Below are positions 42,758-54,402 of a stretch of DNA of 64,000 bases, piece by piece (the first letter of the stretch is position 1; each line of letters opens with the position of its first letter). The stretch is taken from NCBI GenBank assembly GCA_039602395.1, contig JBCNJP010000008.1, positions 67,295,095-67,359,094 of the forward strand, given 5' to 3'. A program made the translations under genes and the position numbers. The notes under the pieces were generated by a model. It saw only the letters and a list, made by a program, of their open reading frames with translations. It searched no databases and had not been told where the DNA came from. The DNA is from Deinandra increscens subsp. villosa. Its lineage: Eukaryota; Streptophyta; Magnoliopsida; Asterales; Asteraceae.

Positions 42758-45012
42758 AAATTTGTGACGCCCATTTCCAGACTTGGCTCTAGAAGGGGTC
42801 ACGTGTCGGATTTACTCATGAACGCAAGGTATAACAGAGATAACTAAAGCAACGAAAATTTAAAACTTTTATTTATTTATAATGCCAAGTACAAGTAAGA
42901 TAAACTTTCTACAACGGTTATCTATAACTACGAAAGATAACGATTATTTAGATATGCATCTATCTACATTACTTATGCCAGCAGTCCAACAGCTTCTCAC
43001 GAACAGCTTGCCCACCTCACCCTGCTCAAACCTAGTCTTTCCCTTTATGCTCAGATCCTTAAAGTCACCTGATATACATATTTTAAAGGATCAGCTTACG
43101 CTGGTGAGTTCTACATTTATCTAAAAGCGTTACATTTTTCTTGAAAGTTTATTCCAACGCTTGGGCCTAATGGCCCCTTTTTTTACAAACATTTACCAGG
43201 TATAAAAATATAACAGTATTATACCAAAACATAACCTTTAAACATTTATCAGGTATAAAACATAACAAAATTATACCAAAACATTTAACCATTTATCCAT
43301 TTTACTAAGCATTGTCTATTGGAACCATGTTAGCTCCTCGGGCAACCGTCGCCACCCGAAACCTTTCATAGAGTAACCGTCGTTACCCCGGTGAATCGTC
43401 ATTCCCCGCTTCTAGTTGTACAACCACCTTTTCCCTTTTCACTAGACAATATCCGCTTAGATTAAAACATTTTCAACCTTTTAAACCTTTTCATCCTTTT
43501 CAAAAGTCCATTAGATAACCCTTGTATTTGGACTTATAATCTTTTCAATACCAGTCCATCGCCCGTATATGGAAATAAGTGTTTCGTAAATATAATGTTA
43601 TGGGTCTTGTACAACAAGGCTAATAAGTTCATATTTACCCGACACTTATTCACATACATAGGCTTAGATCAAACATTCACATTTTCCATTTCTCAAAGCT
43701 TTATATAAAAGTTTCATCCTTTACATTACCCGTTTATTATAACCTTCCTGAAAAGTGTAATAACAGGTAATAATAACTTTAAAACAGTTATAAGTATTAT
43801 AACATTTCCACGTATGTGTATCAACACAAAACAAGTAAAGCCATCTCAAATACTTTTCAAGTAAACAGTTGAATATTTATAATTGCATGTATATCAGCGC
43901 GAAAACATTAAAACATTTAAAACATTTAAAAGTGGGCTCATAGAACTCACCTTATTCTCTTAAGCAATTTAGTTCAGTCAGAACCTCCTTTTACGTCTTC
44001 CAATTTAACCTAATTGCGTATTGTATGATGTTAACGCAAGGTTTTATATAATAAACACAACATATGTTTACTTTAACACTTTATTACTTAATAATATATA
44101 TTATTAAGTTTATTCACTTTTAAGGGTCAAAATGACCAAAATGCCCTTGGAGGCATACTATCTTCTTTTATTGATAATTATAAAGACGCGCATTCCTATA
44201 AGTAGACACTCACTCCGGGGTCGCCTAGGGAGGTATGCCAGTTCCAAGAGGGGATTTATGCGACACCCTCGCTTTGCCAGAAACCCCAGTGTACAGGCGT
44301 CTACCCTTCCGGTCCGTACGAACTTCTAAATATCCGATTAACTCGGTATTTTAAATACTTTACTATTTATCCAATTTAATATCATATATTCTTATATTAT
44401 ATGAAAACATGTTATCATATCAAAAATCAAGCCCCCATACCTTTCGGATTATTTTATATTAAATAATCATATTTAGAAACCCTAATTTCATGAATTTCTC
44501 GTTTTATTATCAAATCTTATTTTTAATTCAAACCAACTTAGGGTATTATCCATTATAACATTTTATAATATCCTCTAAAAGCTCAAAGCTTAATTCAACA
44601 TCATTTAGTCAATTTGGAAAGAGTAACGTTATGAAAACCCTAATTTTGACCCGTTAACAAAACCTTTACCAAACCTTTTTTAATTGTGAAATAAACTTAG
44701 GGTTTTGTTAAAATACATTAAATTAGGATTACCTACAAAATTTCAGACCCTAATCCCACCCGATCACCCAATTTTGATAAAACAAGCTCAAGAACCCTAA
44801 TTTTAGCATAGTTTTAGAAATCATACTTAGAAGCAATATTATCAAAAACTGAAAGAGGTTATTTTAGATCATACCAAATGATGCTTGACTGCAGAAATTC
44901 AGATCCAAAGACTTCACCGTTTGGGAGAATTGCTTCAAGAAAGTTTCTACGTTTTCTAGGGTTTTTGGGTGTTTGATTTGCGAAATTGTGAGGATTAAGG
45001 GACGAATTCGAG

Positions 45013-45024
45013 CTCTATTTATAG
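45013..45024 (-). promoter_or_regulatory. TATA box of the solo LTR
   Basis: CTATAAATAGAG on the minus strand, followed downstream by a CT/AC-rich leader-like stretch with AAACCCTAG. It is a plausible core promoter for the retroelement transcript. Confidence 0.7.
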
Positions 45025-45167
45025 CCTACGGTGCGCCTCAGCCTCTAGACACATTTATGGGTGACTCAGCTTCGAAATCGGACGCGTATGTGATCAATTC
45101 TTGCACTCCAAGTCGAATCACGTGGTCAAAATCGGACCTGTAAGGTTTTTGCTGATCTGGAAGGCAT

Positions 45168-45209
45168 CGCGTATCGCGAAAAAGAGGAGGAAGGGCTTCG
45201 CGATACGCG
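45168..45209. repeat. inverted pair of GCGATACGCG motifs in the solo LTR
   Basis: CGCGTATCGCGAA (45168-45180) and TTCGCGATACGCG (45197-45209) are perfect 13-bp inverted repeats. Each is itself nearly palindromic. They lie ~150 bp upstream of the LTR TATA box. Confidence 0.8.
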
Positions 45210-47630
45210 GCCCATGTTTGGCAGTTTGGCAAGATTGGTCCTTATACCTTTTATTTACAGTTTTAACCTACGAACTGTTATTATATGCTATAAAACACTT
45301 AAGGGTATATTTATAAAAGTTTCTAAGGTTCGGGACATGCTCGATGATATGCATATACATAAGTTTCATAACTTATAATTATTGACACTTTTAGTCCCTT
45401 AACTTTTGTTTTAGGCTTATTAGCCTTGTATCTTTCGATTAGCTATCATTTTAGGTTCTAAAACCTTATTAAACATAATTATAACATTCTCGAGGGTTCG
45501 GGTTATGTATATTAATATATATACATATATACACATATTATATACATATCTTTACATAGTTTACACTTTTTACCCCTCTAACTTTGCAATATTCATCATT
45601 TTATGTCATGAATCATGTTAGGACGTATTTTCACTATATTTTAAGCATTAAAACACTTTCGATAATTATAAACACGTATAATATCTGTATGGCTTATATC
45701 TTTGTTTAAATTACACTTTTGGCCCTTTTACTTTCTCGTTAGTTATTATCATGCGTTTCTATACGTGTTTTCCCATCAATGGTCTATGCTATTCACATAA
45801 GCATGTATTCATGATTTAAACACGTATACGAGACGTAATCATCCATGTCTCATCATTTCTAATTCCCTTTATCATGTAAACACGTGTTTTATTCATTATT
45901 TACCATTTCTAACACGTATATATAATAAAGCACATAGGTAAACATATTTAAGATACGTAATTACCTAGACGGAAATATCGGGGTGTTACAAAATTTCTTC
46001 AAATATGGTTGTTGTCCCAGAAATTTGTTGTCACACCCCCAAAAATCCCATGCGCGATAACGCGCCACAGGGAGCGTGACAAACCAGGATCGTCGTCCAT
46101 TAGTTACACCAAAGGACCAATAATTAATAAAAACGTTTCATATTTCATTAAAATATAAAATTAGAGTTATACAAATGCGGAAGCGTAAATACAATAAAAG
46201 TACTTATTTAAAATCTTTGTCACCCAAAGTGACGTGGCTTGTTCAAAGACACTAAAAGCGTTCAAGACTCATGCATGCGTACTCGTGATACTCGAACATC
46301 CGCAACCTGAGAAATAACATGCTAAAAAGTGTCAACACAAAGGTTGGTGAGTTCACAGGTTTATCAGTTCAAAGACAGTTAAAGTTGAAAGTAGTGCCAC
46401 TATTCAAAAAACAGTTCAAGTTGTGTTTAAGATTGACCATTCAACAACGGTCAAGTTGAGTTTAAGATTGACTGTTCAACAACAGTCAAGTTGTAAGAGC
46501 ATAATCACTAATATATATCAAATAGCTAGCTAGGCTATATACATGAAACTTCGCACGTTGATGGTCACCGAAGCTAACAGTTGTTTACAGTTTATGCAGT
46601 TTGCCTTGTTGTGTTTAGGACGAATATAACACCCGTTCGATATCCAATCGTGTCAGCGCGACTGACCCGGGTGGGGTATGTCAGACCCAGTAGTACTACA
46701 ATATATTTCCCGCTATCGTCATTAATATTAACGGTACCATAGGAAGGACTTTGTTGTATCAGTGTGCTTCAAGTACTTCAAGTGATATATAAAAGTCTAA
46801 TTATCTCAGTTGTATAAGTTCATGCATGTTAATCTCCCCCAAAAGGATTAAAAGCAGTAAAATGGGGCCGTGAAACTCACCTTTGGGTGCACAGCAATTC
46901 CAGACAAATAACGACAGCATGTAGCAACTAGCAGGTCTTGTGTACTTTACCAAACACCTAACGAGCATACATATATAAGTGTGTGTTCAATTGGAAACGA
47001 CTAAGTCTAAACCAACGATGGAAGGTAACTAATGTCAAACTTTGACATGACGAGGGTTTAATTTCCAAAACGAGTTGAAGATGGCACATTGCCAAAAATC
47101 ACGACAATTATGAAGATCGACAAAAAGTAGATTATTAAACAATAATATTTGTCCATGAAATCGATTAATAAAATAAGTATATATGTATATAAGTATACAT
47201 ATACATAACCAAATATATACCTATATCAATAACGTATACTCAAATGTACTTATATGTTTATACATATTTTTATACATGTCTATAACTATATAATTCTAAC
47301 ATTTAGAGAGTTTATATCGTACGATTCAACAAAATACATTATTCGTATACATAGATTTTATATAAATATAGGGGTTATTAAAACGTTGATTTTATACTTT
47401 CTAAATAAGTATATTTATATATTTTTATTAAATATGCATTCTTTTATAAATCACCGTCATATTACCAAATATTTTATAATAAATCAATTTATATAAACCA
47501 AAGGGATAACGAGAAAGATAATGACGATTATGAAAATTCTACGGGTCCAAAACAATGTTAAGAGTGATGGATGTTTGGTTTTGAGTCAACAAAAGGGTCC
47601 AAAACACTAAAATACAATAAAACAGCAGAA

Positions 47631-47703
47631 GCAGAGGTCACCGGGTTCGAACCCGTGACCTCTCGATCAAATAGCATCGCCCTAACCACTGGGCTAAATG
47701 CTG
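47631..47703 (-). repeat. tRNA-like module 1 inside the LTR
   Basis: On the minus strand TAGCCCAGTGGTTAGG (A box) is followed by CGGGTTCGAACCCG (B box, near perfect). It shows no full cloverleaf or functional anticodon context, so it is a tRNA-derived, SINE-like segment. Confidence 0.75.
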
Positions 47704-47777
47704 TTTTGGTTAGCATTTCGACCGGAAACGATTGTGACATATACAGGGTCTTGAATCGGGTTTTATAAAAAAAAAAG

Positions 47778-47848
47778 GATGGCGCTGGGATTGGAACAAG
47801 CGACCTGCTGTTCTAAACAGAAGGGTCGACCAGCTGGGGCAGCCACGC
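47778..47848 (-). repeat. tRNA-like module 2 inside the LTR
   Basis: On the minus strand TGCCCCAGCTGG (A box-like) and TTGTTCCAATCCC (B box-like) are followed by a run of ten or more T, which would act as a polymerase III terminator. It lies between a TATA-like TTTAAATAG (47875-47883) and module 1. Confidence 0.65.
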
Positions 47849-49092
47849 TTTTGTTAACCTAAGTCAAGCGAAAACTATTTAAACAATGCTTATCCCGAGT
47901 CATCTTCTTCCTTTTAAACCTAAACTCGCCGGAGTTATCTCCGGTCACCGGAAAATCGTGAAAGCATGTAAATGATCATCAGAAATGTGCGATTAACAGA
48001 AATAATTATTACCTCGAGTCGAGGAGGACAGTGGTGCGTTTCTTTATGCCGAATCGAAACCCGAACGAAACTCGAACTCGAATACGAATCCGACTACGAT
48101 CACGAACTCGATGAAAACTCGGCTGGGGCTGTGACGTTATCGGTTGCTCGATTAAAAGAGATGAAAATCACATAACGGAGGGGTCGAGTGGTGGCAGAAC
48201 GGTGGTGGACGGTCGGAATCTCTAGTTTTGCGGTGGTGTGTCGGGCAAGAGAACGAGAGAGAGAGATATAGAGAGTGGGATATTTTTTTTTTAAAAGGTG
48301 ATGAAGGCTGATCAAATGAGTTTAAGGTATTATTGCTGTAAAAGATTGAATTGAAGAGTGAGGTTAATGACGCGATCGGTTACCGGAACAGGAGAGTCAC
48401 CGTCAGTTACAAATTTAAGTCTTCAATTTGACTTTAACAATTTGGCAGAAACCGTCCCTCAGAATATACACGATGGAGAGTCAGGTTTGGATAATTACAG
48501 GGTGAGTCCCTCCAGGTTAATCAAATAGAATTCAAGTTTTAGGAGTTACGAAAGTGGCCCCTCGAAGTTAACGGACACTAACTAACCCTAACGAGGATTA
48601 ACGATGAATAGATCTAACGGACACCATCCCGTGCGTAAATATATATACACCGGTTGTCAAAATAAGATTGACATGTAACGTTTAAGAATGTGAATCCTAA
48701 TTAGTTCACATAAAATGATGGGTACAAATCATAACGATACGTATATACCCTCACCTAAAATAATAGGGACGTTACATATAATTACGTGACGCATTGTCAC
48801 ATAAAATCATAGAATATAATGTGCATATATATACATATATATCACATAAAATTATAAGTTCAATGGTCATATAAAATGACAAAACGTTCACGTGAGATTA
48901 TAACGCATGATTTACATAAAATCATAGAATATAAAACGTCTAGACTTAGGTGCATGCTCGTATAGTGACGGTTACACAAACCCTAATTGCTAAGGTCAAC
49001 ATAAGTCAATCACATAAATGTTCACACAACATTTATAACAATTTAAGTTTATTTAATTTAGAAGAAGATCTGAAAAGACGGATTGTCACAGT

Positions 49093-50994
49093 ATCCCCTT
49101 GTTGAAGAATTTTCGTCCCGAAAATTGAATAACATGGTTAACAAGTTGGTCACAAAAGAAAGAAAAAATATCTCAGTCGTCACATCATCCCCTTGTTGAA
49201 AGAATTTCGTCCCGAAATTTAAATCAGTTCTATTGTTAAAGAGTCAAATTAATAGCAACGTATCGAAGTAATCCAGGTCTCCTACTCCAAAAGAAGTGAT
49301 GGATGTTATAATCTAAAATGTGTACCAGATGTTGAGAAGATTTCAAAAGTTTTGAGGATTTCAAATGAACTTCGAATCGAAAGTAGAGAAGGTGATTTTC
49401 CTATAAACGTTCTCCTATGAGAAGGGTCGAACAACCGCATTATGGGAATCGTGTTGAGTGGCAAGGCCGAACAGAGTATGATGATACCTAAGTATCCGAA
49501 ATCAAAATTTCAATATGAAGAAGAACCATAACTTGTCTGAGTAGCTTCCAACTATTGTACCCAATGCTGGGAGTGAGATTTCCATTTCGTGTCTGCTTCC
49601 AGTTAAGGTGTTCGCATTTACCAATAACCCAGGTGAATCGGAAAAAAAAGAGAATTTGAGTATATGAGAAAAATGTGTGTGCATCAAGTCAATCAGTGTT
49701 TGTTTAATAGACCCATTGTCTAACGAAAATGTAAACGTCTAAACTCTTACCTATCAATAAGCAAATAGCATTGAATTTCCCAAAACTGATCAAGTTAACA
49801 TGAGGACTCATTGATTGGGTTAACACTTTAGGAAGTTATGACCAATTAAGTTCATATAATTCGTAGTAACATTCAAAATCACATTTCATGCAATAATGAT
49901 TCAGATGACATTTGAGTCTCTATGAAGGCTTCCTTTAATGATTGATATGGTCAACGCAACTAGAATGCAGTTTATTATGAAGGTTTTACCATACAACACA
50001 TACAATTATCCCAACACCTTATACACTAGCATACAACCTTAACATGACATGTCTATAGCATATAAGTTTATAAACTAACCAACACAACCCATACGGTGCA
50101 AAGTTGACAGGGCAACTTCACACAGTCTTGTCATTCCCATCGAGGTAGGAGACTTAGGACCTTGTATGGTGTATGGTTTTCATACTCAATCAAGTTATTA
50201 CATTCGGAACATGTCGTTTTCTGGTTCGTAACACGTTTCATATACATAACTAATCATGCAATTCCCCACAACTCATGTTTAAACTAGCACTTTAACAATT
50301 AATCGGTTTTTATACCCTAAACATACGATTAGATCATTAAATTTAGCATGCATAAACACATATGTTTTGTAAATATTTCTCATGAGAAGATCAGAACCAA
50401 ACAAACTATTTATCATGGTTAAAATGGTTCAATAGTTGCTCACATACTAAAATATAATTGGTAACACACTGATTTTGTTACGAAAGGACTGAGGTTTAAA
50501 AAGAAATCCAATCAAGAGCCCATTGCCATTTAAAACGTAACGCGTAGCAGTTTGTTTTAGAACAGAATTACTCAGCCCTGTTAAGAATTATTCAAGAAAT
50601 CACATAGACAATTAGATTCAAATTCAAGTTGGAGCTCAGTATCACACAACATATCATCATGCACATTACCTTGCTAAAGAATCCAAAAAGTTAGAGTGAA
50701 GATCCAACAAAATAAAAGGGTAAACTATGAGGTATCGAATATCGAAAAGTGCTCTGCAGGAATATGCATGGCATCATGCACAAGAATAGAAAATAAAGGA
50801 AAAACGCAAACGGATTAGTTCGTGAATTCGAGTAAGCGATGGGATAAAAAGTTTATGATAGTCGCAACTAAACATTCCAAGAATGGCACGTGAGTTTAAG
50901 CTGGCACTAGTGAAGATACCAGCAAGGAGGATGCAAATAACGTAATGGATAGTATAAAATTCAGAGAGAATTATATAGCGTGCTTGACATGATT
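49093..50994 (-). mobile_element. partial interior of the gypsy-type element, noncoding
   Basis: It begins with two copies of the pol-end/polypurine motif: CCCCTTGTTGAAGAATTTTCGT near 49095 and CCCCTTGTTGAAAGAATTTCGT near 49190, as read on the plus strand. Beyond that no gypsy domain could be recognised. The short minus-strand frame 49502-49687 (containing EMEISLPALGTIVGS) is unassigned. Confidence 0.5.
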
Positions 50995-51395
50995 TGGCAA
51001 GGAACCCACATTGGTGGGGAGGGGAACTAAGCATGCCTTTATAAGGGTGTGGATACCTCCCCCACCAAGACGCGTTTTAAATCCGTGAGGGGCGGATGCC
51101 TGAGGGCATGCCGGCTGCCAAAGCGGACAATATCTTGGTTGCGACGGGTCTGGGCTGTTACAGATGGTATCAGAGCCGGTCGTCGGCCAGTGTGCCAGCG
51201 AGGACGCTGGTCCCCTAAGGGGGGAGGATTGTAACATCCCACATTGGTGGGGAGGGGAACTAAGCATGCCTTTATAAGGGTGTGGATACCTCCCCCACCA
51301 AGACGCGTTTTAAATCCGTGAGGGGCGGATGCCTGAGGGCATGCCGGCTGCCAAAGCGGACAATATCTTGGTTGCGACGGGTCTGGGCTGTTACA
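50995..51395 (+). mobile_element. TRIM (terminal-repeat retrotransposon in miniature), ~400 bp
   Basis: Two direct repeats of about 160 bp (51005-51162 and 51238-51395, no difference seen) surround a 67-bp interior. That interior has the primer binding site TGGTATCAGAGCCGG (51165-51179) and the polypurine tract AAGGGGGGAGGAT. The 3' LTR starts TGTAACATCCC at 51230 and ends CTGTTACA. The first ~8 nt of the 5' LTR are replaced (GCAAGGAA instead of TGTAACAT). No coding capacity; it depends on another element's enzymes. Confidence 0.93.
51230..51395 (+). repeat. 3' LTR of the TRIM, 166 bp
   Basis: TGTAACATCCCACATTGG to GGGCTGTTACA, with the near-palindromic TGCCTGAGGGCATGCCGGC inside. Confidence 0.92.
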
Positions 51396-51809
51396 TTTGT
51401 CTAGGTTGAGGTTCAAAACCCGGGTTATTGAAATTTGAGTGTTGTGCACCTCACGCCCTTGTCAGCTAATCTAAATAATCTTTATTTCAAATATTGTAGC
51501 AAAATGGTTTTTGCAAGTTAATCACACAAAAATTTAAAAATTCAAATAACATAAAAAATTTAAAGATTTCAAGCGACCGAGAAACAGGATCCTGGAGGGT
51601 CGTCCACTCTGCCTTTGCTCGAAGCCATATAGAAGCAAGTTTCGTTGAAAGAAAAAAAAAGTATATGAAAGAATCTAATAACAATATATATAAACATAGC
51701 ATATCCATTTTTGCTAAGTTACTATTATAACTTTTCTAGCACCATTTTTGCTGCCGTAAGCCGATTACGTACCCTTGCTATTTGCTCATATTCGCCACTT
51801 TTAACCTCC
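51396..51809. other. upstream region of the bZIP gene
   Basis: AT-rich, no coding frame. It would contain the distal promoter of the downstream gene, and its left edge is only ~480 bp from the TRIM. Confidence 0.5.
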
Positions 51810-51816
51810 TATAAAA
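51810..51816 (+). promoter_or_regulatory. TATA box of the bZIP gene
   Basis: TATAAAA, 61 nt before the start codon, giving a predicted transcript start near 51840 and a short leader without an upstream frame of note. Confidence 0.7.
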
Positions 51817-51876
51817 CCCTTCATTCCTTTTTCATTCTATCACCATCCTTCAATTTGTGTGCTAAATTAGAGAGCG

Positions 51877-52452
51877 ATGGCAGGAAATTACTATATTGTC
51901 CCTGAATACCAAGACCCTTCATTTAACATCTCCACAAACTTCACTACAGTCCACAACAACACAAACTTGCCTTATGATGATCATCAACCAACTTCAAATC
52001 CTCAAATTCCAACTATTGCTTTCTGTTCACAATCTTCTTCCTGGAGTTACAACAACTCAAGCGCTTCGGATGAAGCCGACGAAAACCAGACGAGCATCAT
52101 CAACGAAAGGAAGCGAAGGAGGATGATATCGAACCGAGAGTCGGCTCGAAGGTCCAGGATGAGGAGACAGAAGCACTTAGACGAGCTATGCGCCTATGTT
52201 TTGTGGCTCAGGAACGAGAACAACGGACTCATGGAGAAGGTGAACAAGTTCTTGGAGACTCATGAACAAGTTGTTCAAGAAAATGATAGGCTCAAGAAAG
52301 AAACCATTGAATTAAGGCAGTTGGTTAGTGAAGCACAACTAGCTAGAACTTACACTAGTTTGAGAGATCTTGATGATCATGAAGAGGTGAGTGGTCCTTC
52401 TTGCACAAATTTTCACATCAAAGCTCAATCTACTAATAGAATAGACCATTAA
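51877..52452 (+). CDS. bZIP transcription factor, group S (bZIP42/43/48-like), 191 aa
   Basis: A nuclear DNA-binding regulator that acts as a dimer on ACGT-core elements; its targets are unknown. The N-terminal ~70 residues are Asn/Ser/Thr-rich and acidic near 64-69. The basic region spans about 76-96 (ERKRRRMISNRESARRSRMR) with the invariant N86-x7-R94. It is followed by heptads L104, L111, L118, F125, V132, L139 and L146, a long zipper. The sequence DEL-x6-LR-x-EN and the ~190-aa length fit small intronless group S plant bZIPs, closest in my memory to Arabidopsis bZIP43. The start ATG (GCGATGGC) is the first after the TATA box. There is no sucrose-type upstream peptide. The frame is intact with ordinary codon use. 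It is the only clear host gene in the window. Confidence 0.97.
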   Translation: MAGNYYIVPEYQDPSFNISTNFTTVHNNTNLPYDDHQPTSNPQIPTIAFCSQSSSWSYNNSSASDEADENQTSIINERKRRRMISNRESARRSRMRRQKHLDELCAYVLWLRNENNGLMEKVNKFLETHEQVVQENDRLKKETIELRQLVSEAQLARTYTSLRDLDDHEEVSGPSCTNFHIKAQSTNRIDH

Positions 52453-52518
52453 ACACTCCTCTAATATGCTTCATTGGCTTGATTTACCAAATGGCCAAAT
52501 GGGTGTTTTAATTAACTA

Positions 52519-52650
52519 ACTAGTCTCAATTAAATAAATAAATAAATAAATAGATCTTTGATATATTTCTTTTCTATTTGGTGTGGATGCAATTATTAGT
52601 GATTGTTTGATGTATCACACTCTTGGTTTCTTCATCTTTGATATATTTCT
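52519..52650 (+). terminator. 3' UTR with likely polyadenylation signals
   Basis: An AATAAATAAATAAATAAATA run at about 52525-52545 offers several AATAAA signals ~75-95 nt after the stop. T-rich sequence follows. Confidence 0.6.
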
Positions 52651-52743
52651 CTTTTCTTATCTTAATTTCTCTTTAAAGCATTAAACTTGATAAAAAATTA
52701 TAATACCGGCTTAATTTATGAAATAAAACATATTTAAAAAATA

Positions 52744-53171
52744 GGAAAATTGATTTAAATAGTCCCAACTATTACCTGTTGTTCGATAATAATCTTATCA
52801 ATTTTTTTTTGTAATATAACAGTCTTATCTTTATACCTTAACTTTTTTAAAAAAAAAACTTCACGTCCGTCTCACTAAGCGTCGTTACTATATGCTGACG
52901 TGAAAAATATAAAAAAATGGATTTAAATAACCTTAACTATTGCCTATTGGCCGACAATAATCTCAAAGTATTACCTATTGACCGACAATAATACCAACAT
53001 ATTTCAATTTAAGAAATCCACGTTAGCATAGAGTAACGAAGGTTGGTGGGATGGACTGAATGATTATTATTAAAAATATGGTATAAAGATAAGACTGTTG
53101 TATTACAAAAAAATAGTGGGATTATTGCCGGCCAATAGGCAATAGTTTGGATTATTTAAATCCATTTTTCC
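52744..53171. mobile_element. ~428-bp TIR element (Mutator-like MITE)
   Basis: The left arm (GGAAAATTGATTTAAATAGT ... ACAGTCTTATCTTTATACC) and the inverted right arm (GGAAAAATGGATTTAAATAAT ...) match over about 95 bp. A third copy of the arm motif (TATTGCCTATTGGCCGACAA) lies inside at 52920-52990. The flanks TAAAAAATA and TTAAAAATA are a near 9-bp duplication. Noncoding. Confidence 0.8.
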
Positions 53172-54390
53172 TTAAAAATATAAAAATATTAAATAAATTA
53201 CTTAAATGGGTCAACCTGATAGATTCGACAACACAATCTGTTTAGCTAAACGGATTCGCGGGTTCGACATTTAACCTCAACCCGTTTATACTACACCCAA
53301 ATGTGAAAATTTTAGCTTGAGTTTATGTCGTTTTTTCCGGTCGTATCAAAATAGTCTACCTTTTATAGAATGAGATGAAGTGTTAATCCTTAAAATTTTC
53401 CTATGTTAAGGGAATGTATAGTGACAACATGAATAGTGACGGCGCGAGTGGTGATATGGCATTATGGGTGAGGTGAAACACCACGTCTCCTACTCGTGTG
53501 TAGGGGCATGGGGCAGGTTCGTGATTGAATAACGGGCATGGGACACATTTTTAAATTCATACTTTTTTTTTAATTTATTTATCAAGCAAAAATTATACCT
53601 CATTATCTTTTCGTTAACTAATCCTCACGCTCACACATACTAACTATTACATGCGCCCATTTAGTGAGTATGAGTGTAACCATCTATTGTCTACATAACA
53701 TCTATATAACGTCACATTTTGACTCAAACTCACTAATCCTTACACATAGCCTAAGAGACGAGGTCGATTCAGGCAATATGATGTCGAACATGACCTTTTT
53801 CACACTCAAATTAAAGAACCCCTACTTGAGATGCGGATATGAGAGGCAGTATCATAAGCATATTCTTTAAAACGTGGAAATAAAGCTCCTAAAGTATATA
53901 TGTTGACAATATATTATAATCATCGAACATTTTGAGAATAGATCGAGGCATAATGAATCAACATAAAATATTAACAAGATTTAGATGCCTTGTGGTTTAT
54001 GCTCTAATCCATACAACATTATATTCTCTCCATGTTAATTGGAACATAAGAATATTTAAAAAGGGATGCATTCTTTTATTATATGGATTCCTAAACGTTT
54101 TCCAGAATATTGTCTAAAAACCTTAACGTTTTTATTTAGTATATACAGTATTTAATAAAATTGATGAAAATTACGAGGTGAATTGACGAGGATAGATATC
54201 AAATTCATCATCTGGGTCATTTGCGGGCCATGTCACGCCCACACTACGTTCAGCGGGCAGGTCAAGCCTGAACCCGTGCAAATCGGGGACATCCGTTATG
54301 GTAAGGATTACACATAACAAACCTCTTAATTACGAAGGGTCCTTTGACCAATCAGTCTCTCTTTAAGATTTGGAATGTCCCAATCAACAA
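53172..54390. other. no gene recognised
   Basis: AT-rich intergenic region. Open frames at 53664 and 53932 have no recognisable domain. Confidence 0.55.
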
Positions 54391-54402
54391 GGAATACGTG
54401 CG

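Larger units (their letters stand above)
42763..45990 (-). mobile_element. solo LTR, 3228 bp (Ty3-gypsy type)
   Basis: On the minus strand it starts TGTAACACCCCGATATTTCC and ends GGGCGTCACA. AAATT flanks both sides (42758-42762, 45991-45995). There is no internal coding region, primer binding site or second copy, so the simplest reading is a solo LTR left by LTR-LTR recombination. The TGTAACACCCC start is typical of long plant gypsy LTRs. Confidence 0.82.
46029..49092 (-). mobile_element. 3' LTR of a Ty3-gypsy-type element, ~3.06 kb
   Basis: On the minus strand it starts TGTGACAATCCGTC at 49092 and ends TTTGGGGGTGTGACA at 46029. Just upstream (right side) are the polypurine-like tract CAACAAGGGGATAC and the motif TTTCGGGACGAAAATTC, often seen at the end of gypsy pol. 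This is therefore an LTR joined to its interior, not a solo LTR. The left flank is TTTGT. No second LTR is in the window. Confidence 0.72.

Noticed and set aside
47631..47848. Functional tRNA genes
   Set aside because: The A and B boxes are good, but no complete cloverleaf with proper acceptor stem and anticodon arm could be drawn. They are treated as tRNA-derived modules.
50971..51449. Overlapping minus-strand frames with a repeated Pro-rich protein
   Set aside because: They are the two TRIM LTR copies read on the wrong strand; the repeat explains the duplicated peptide.
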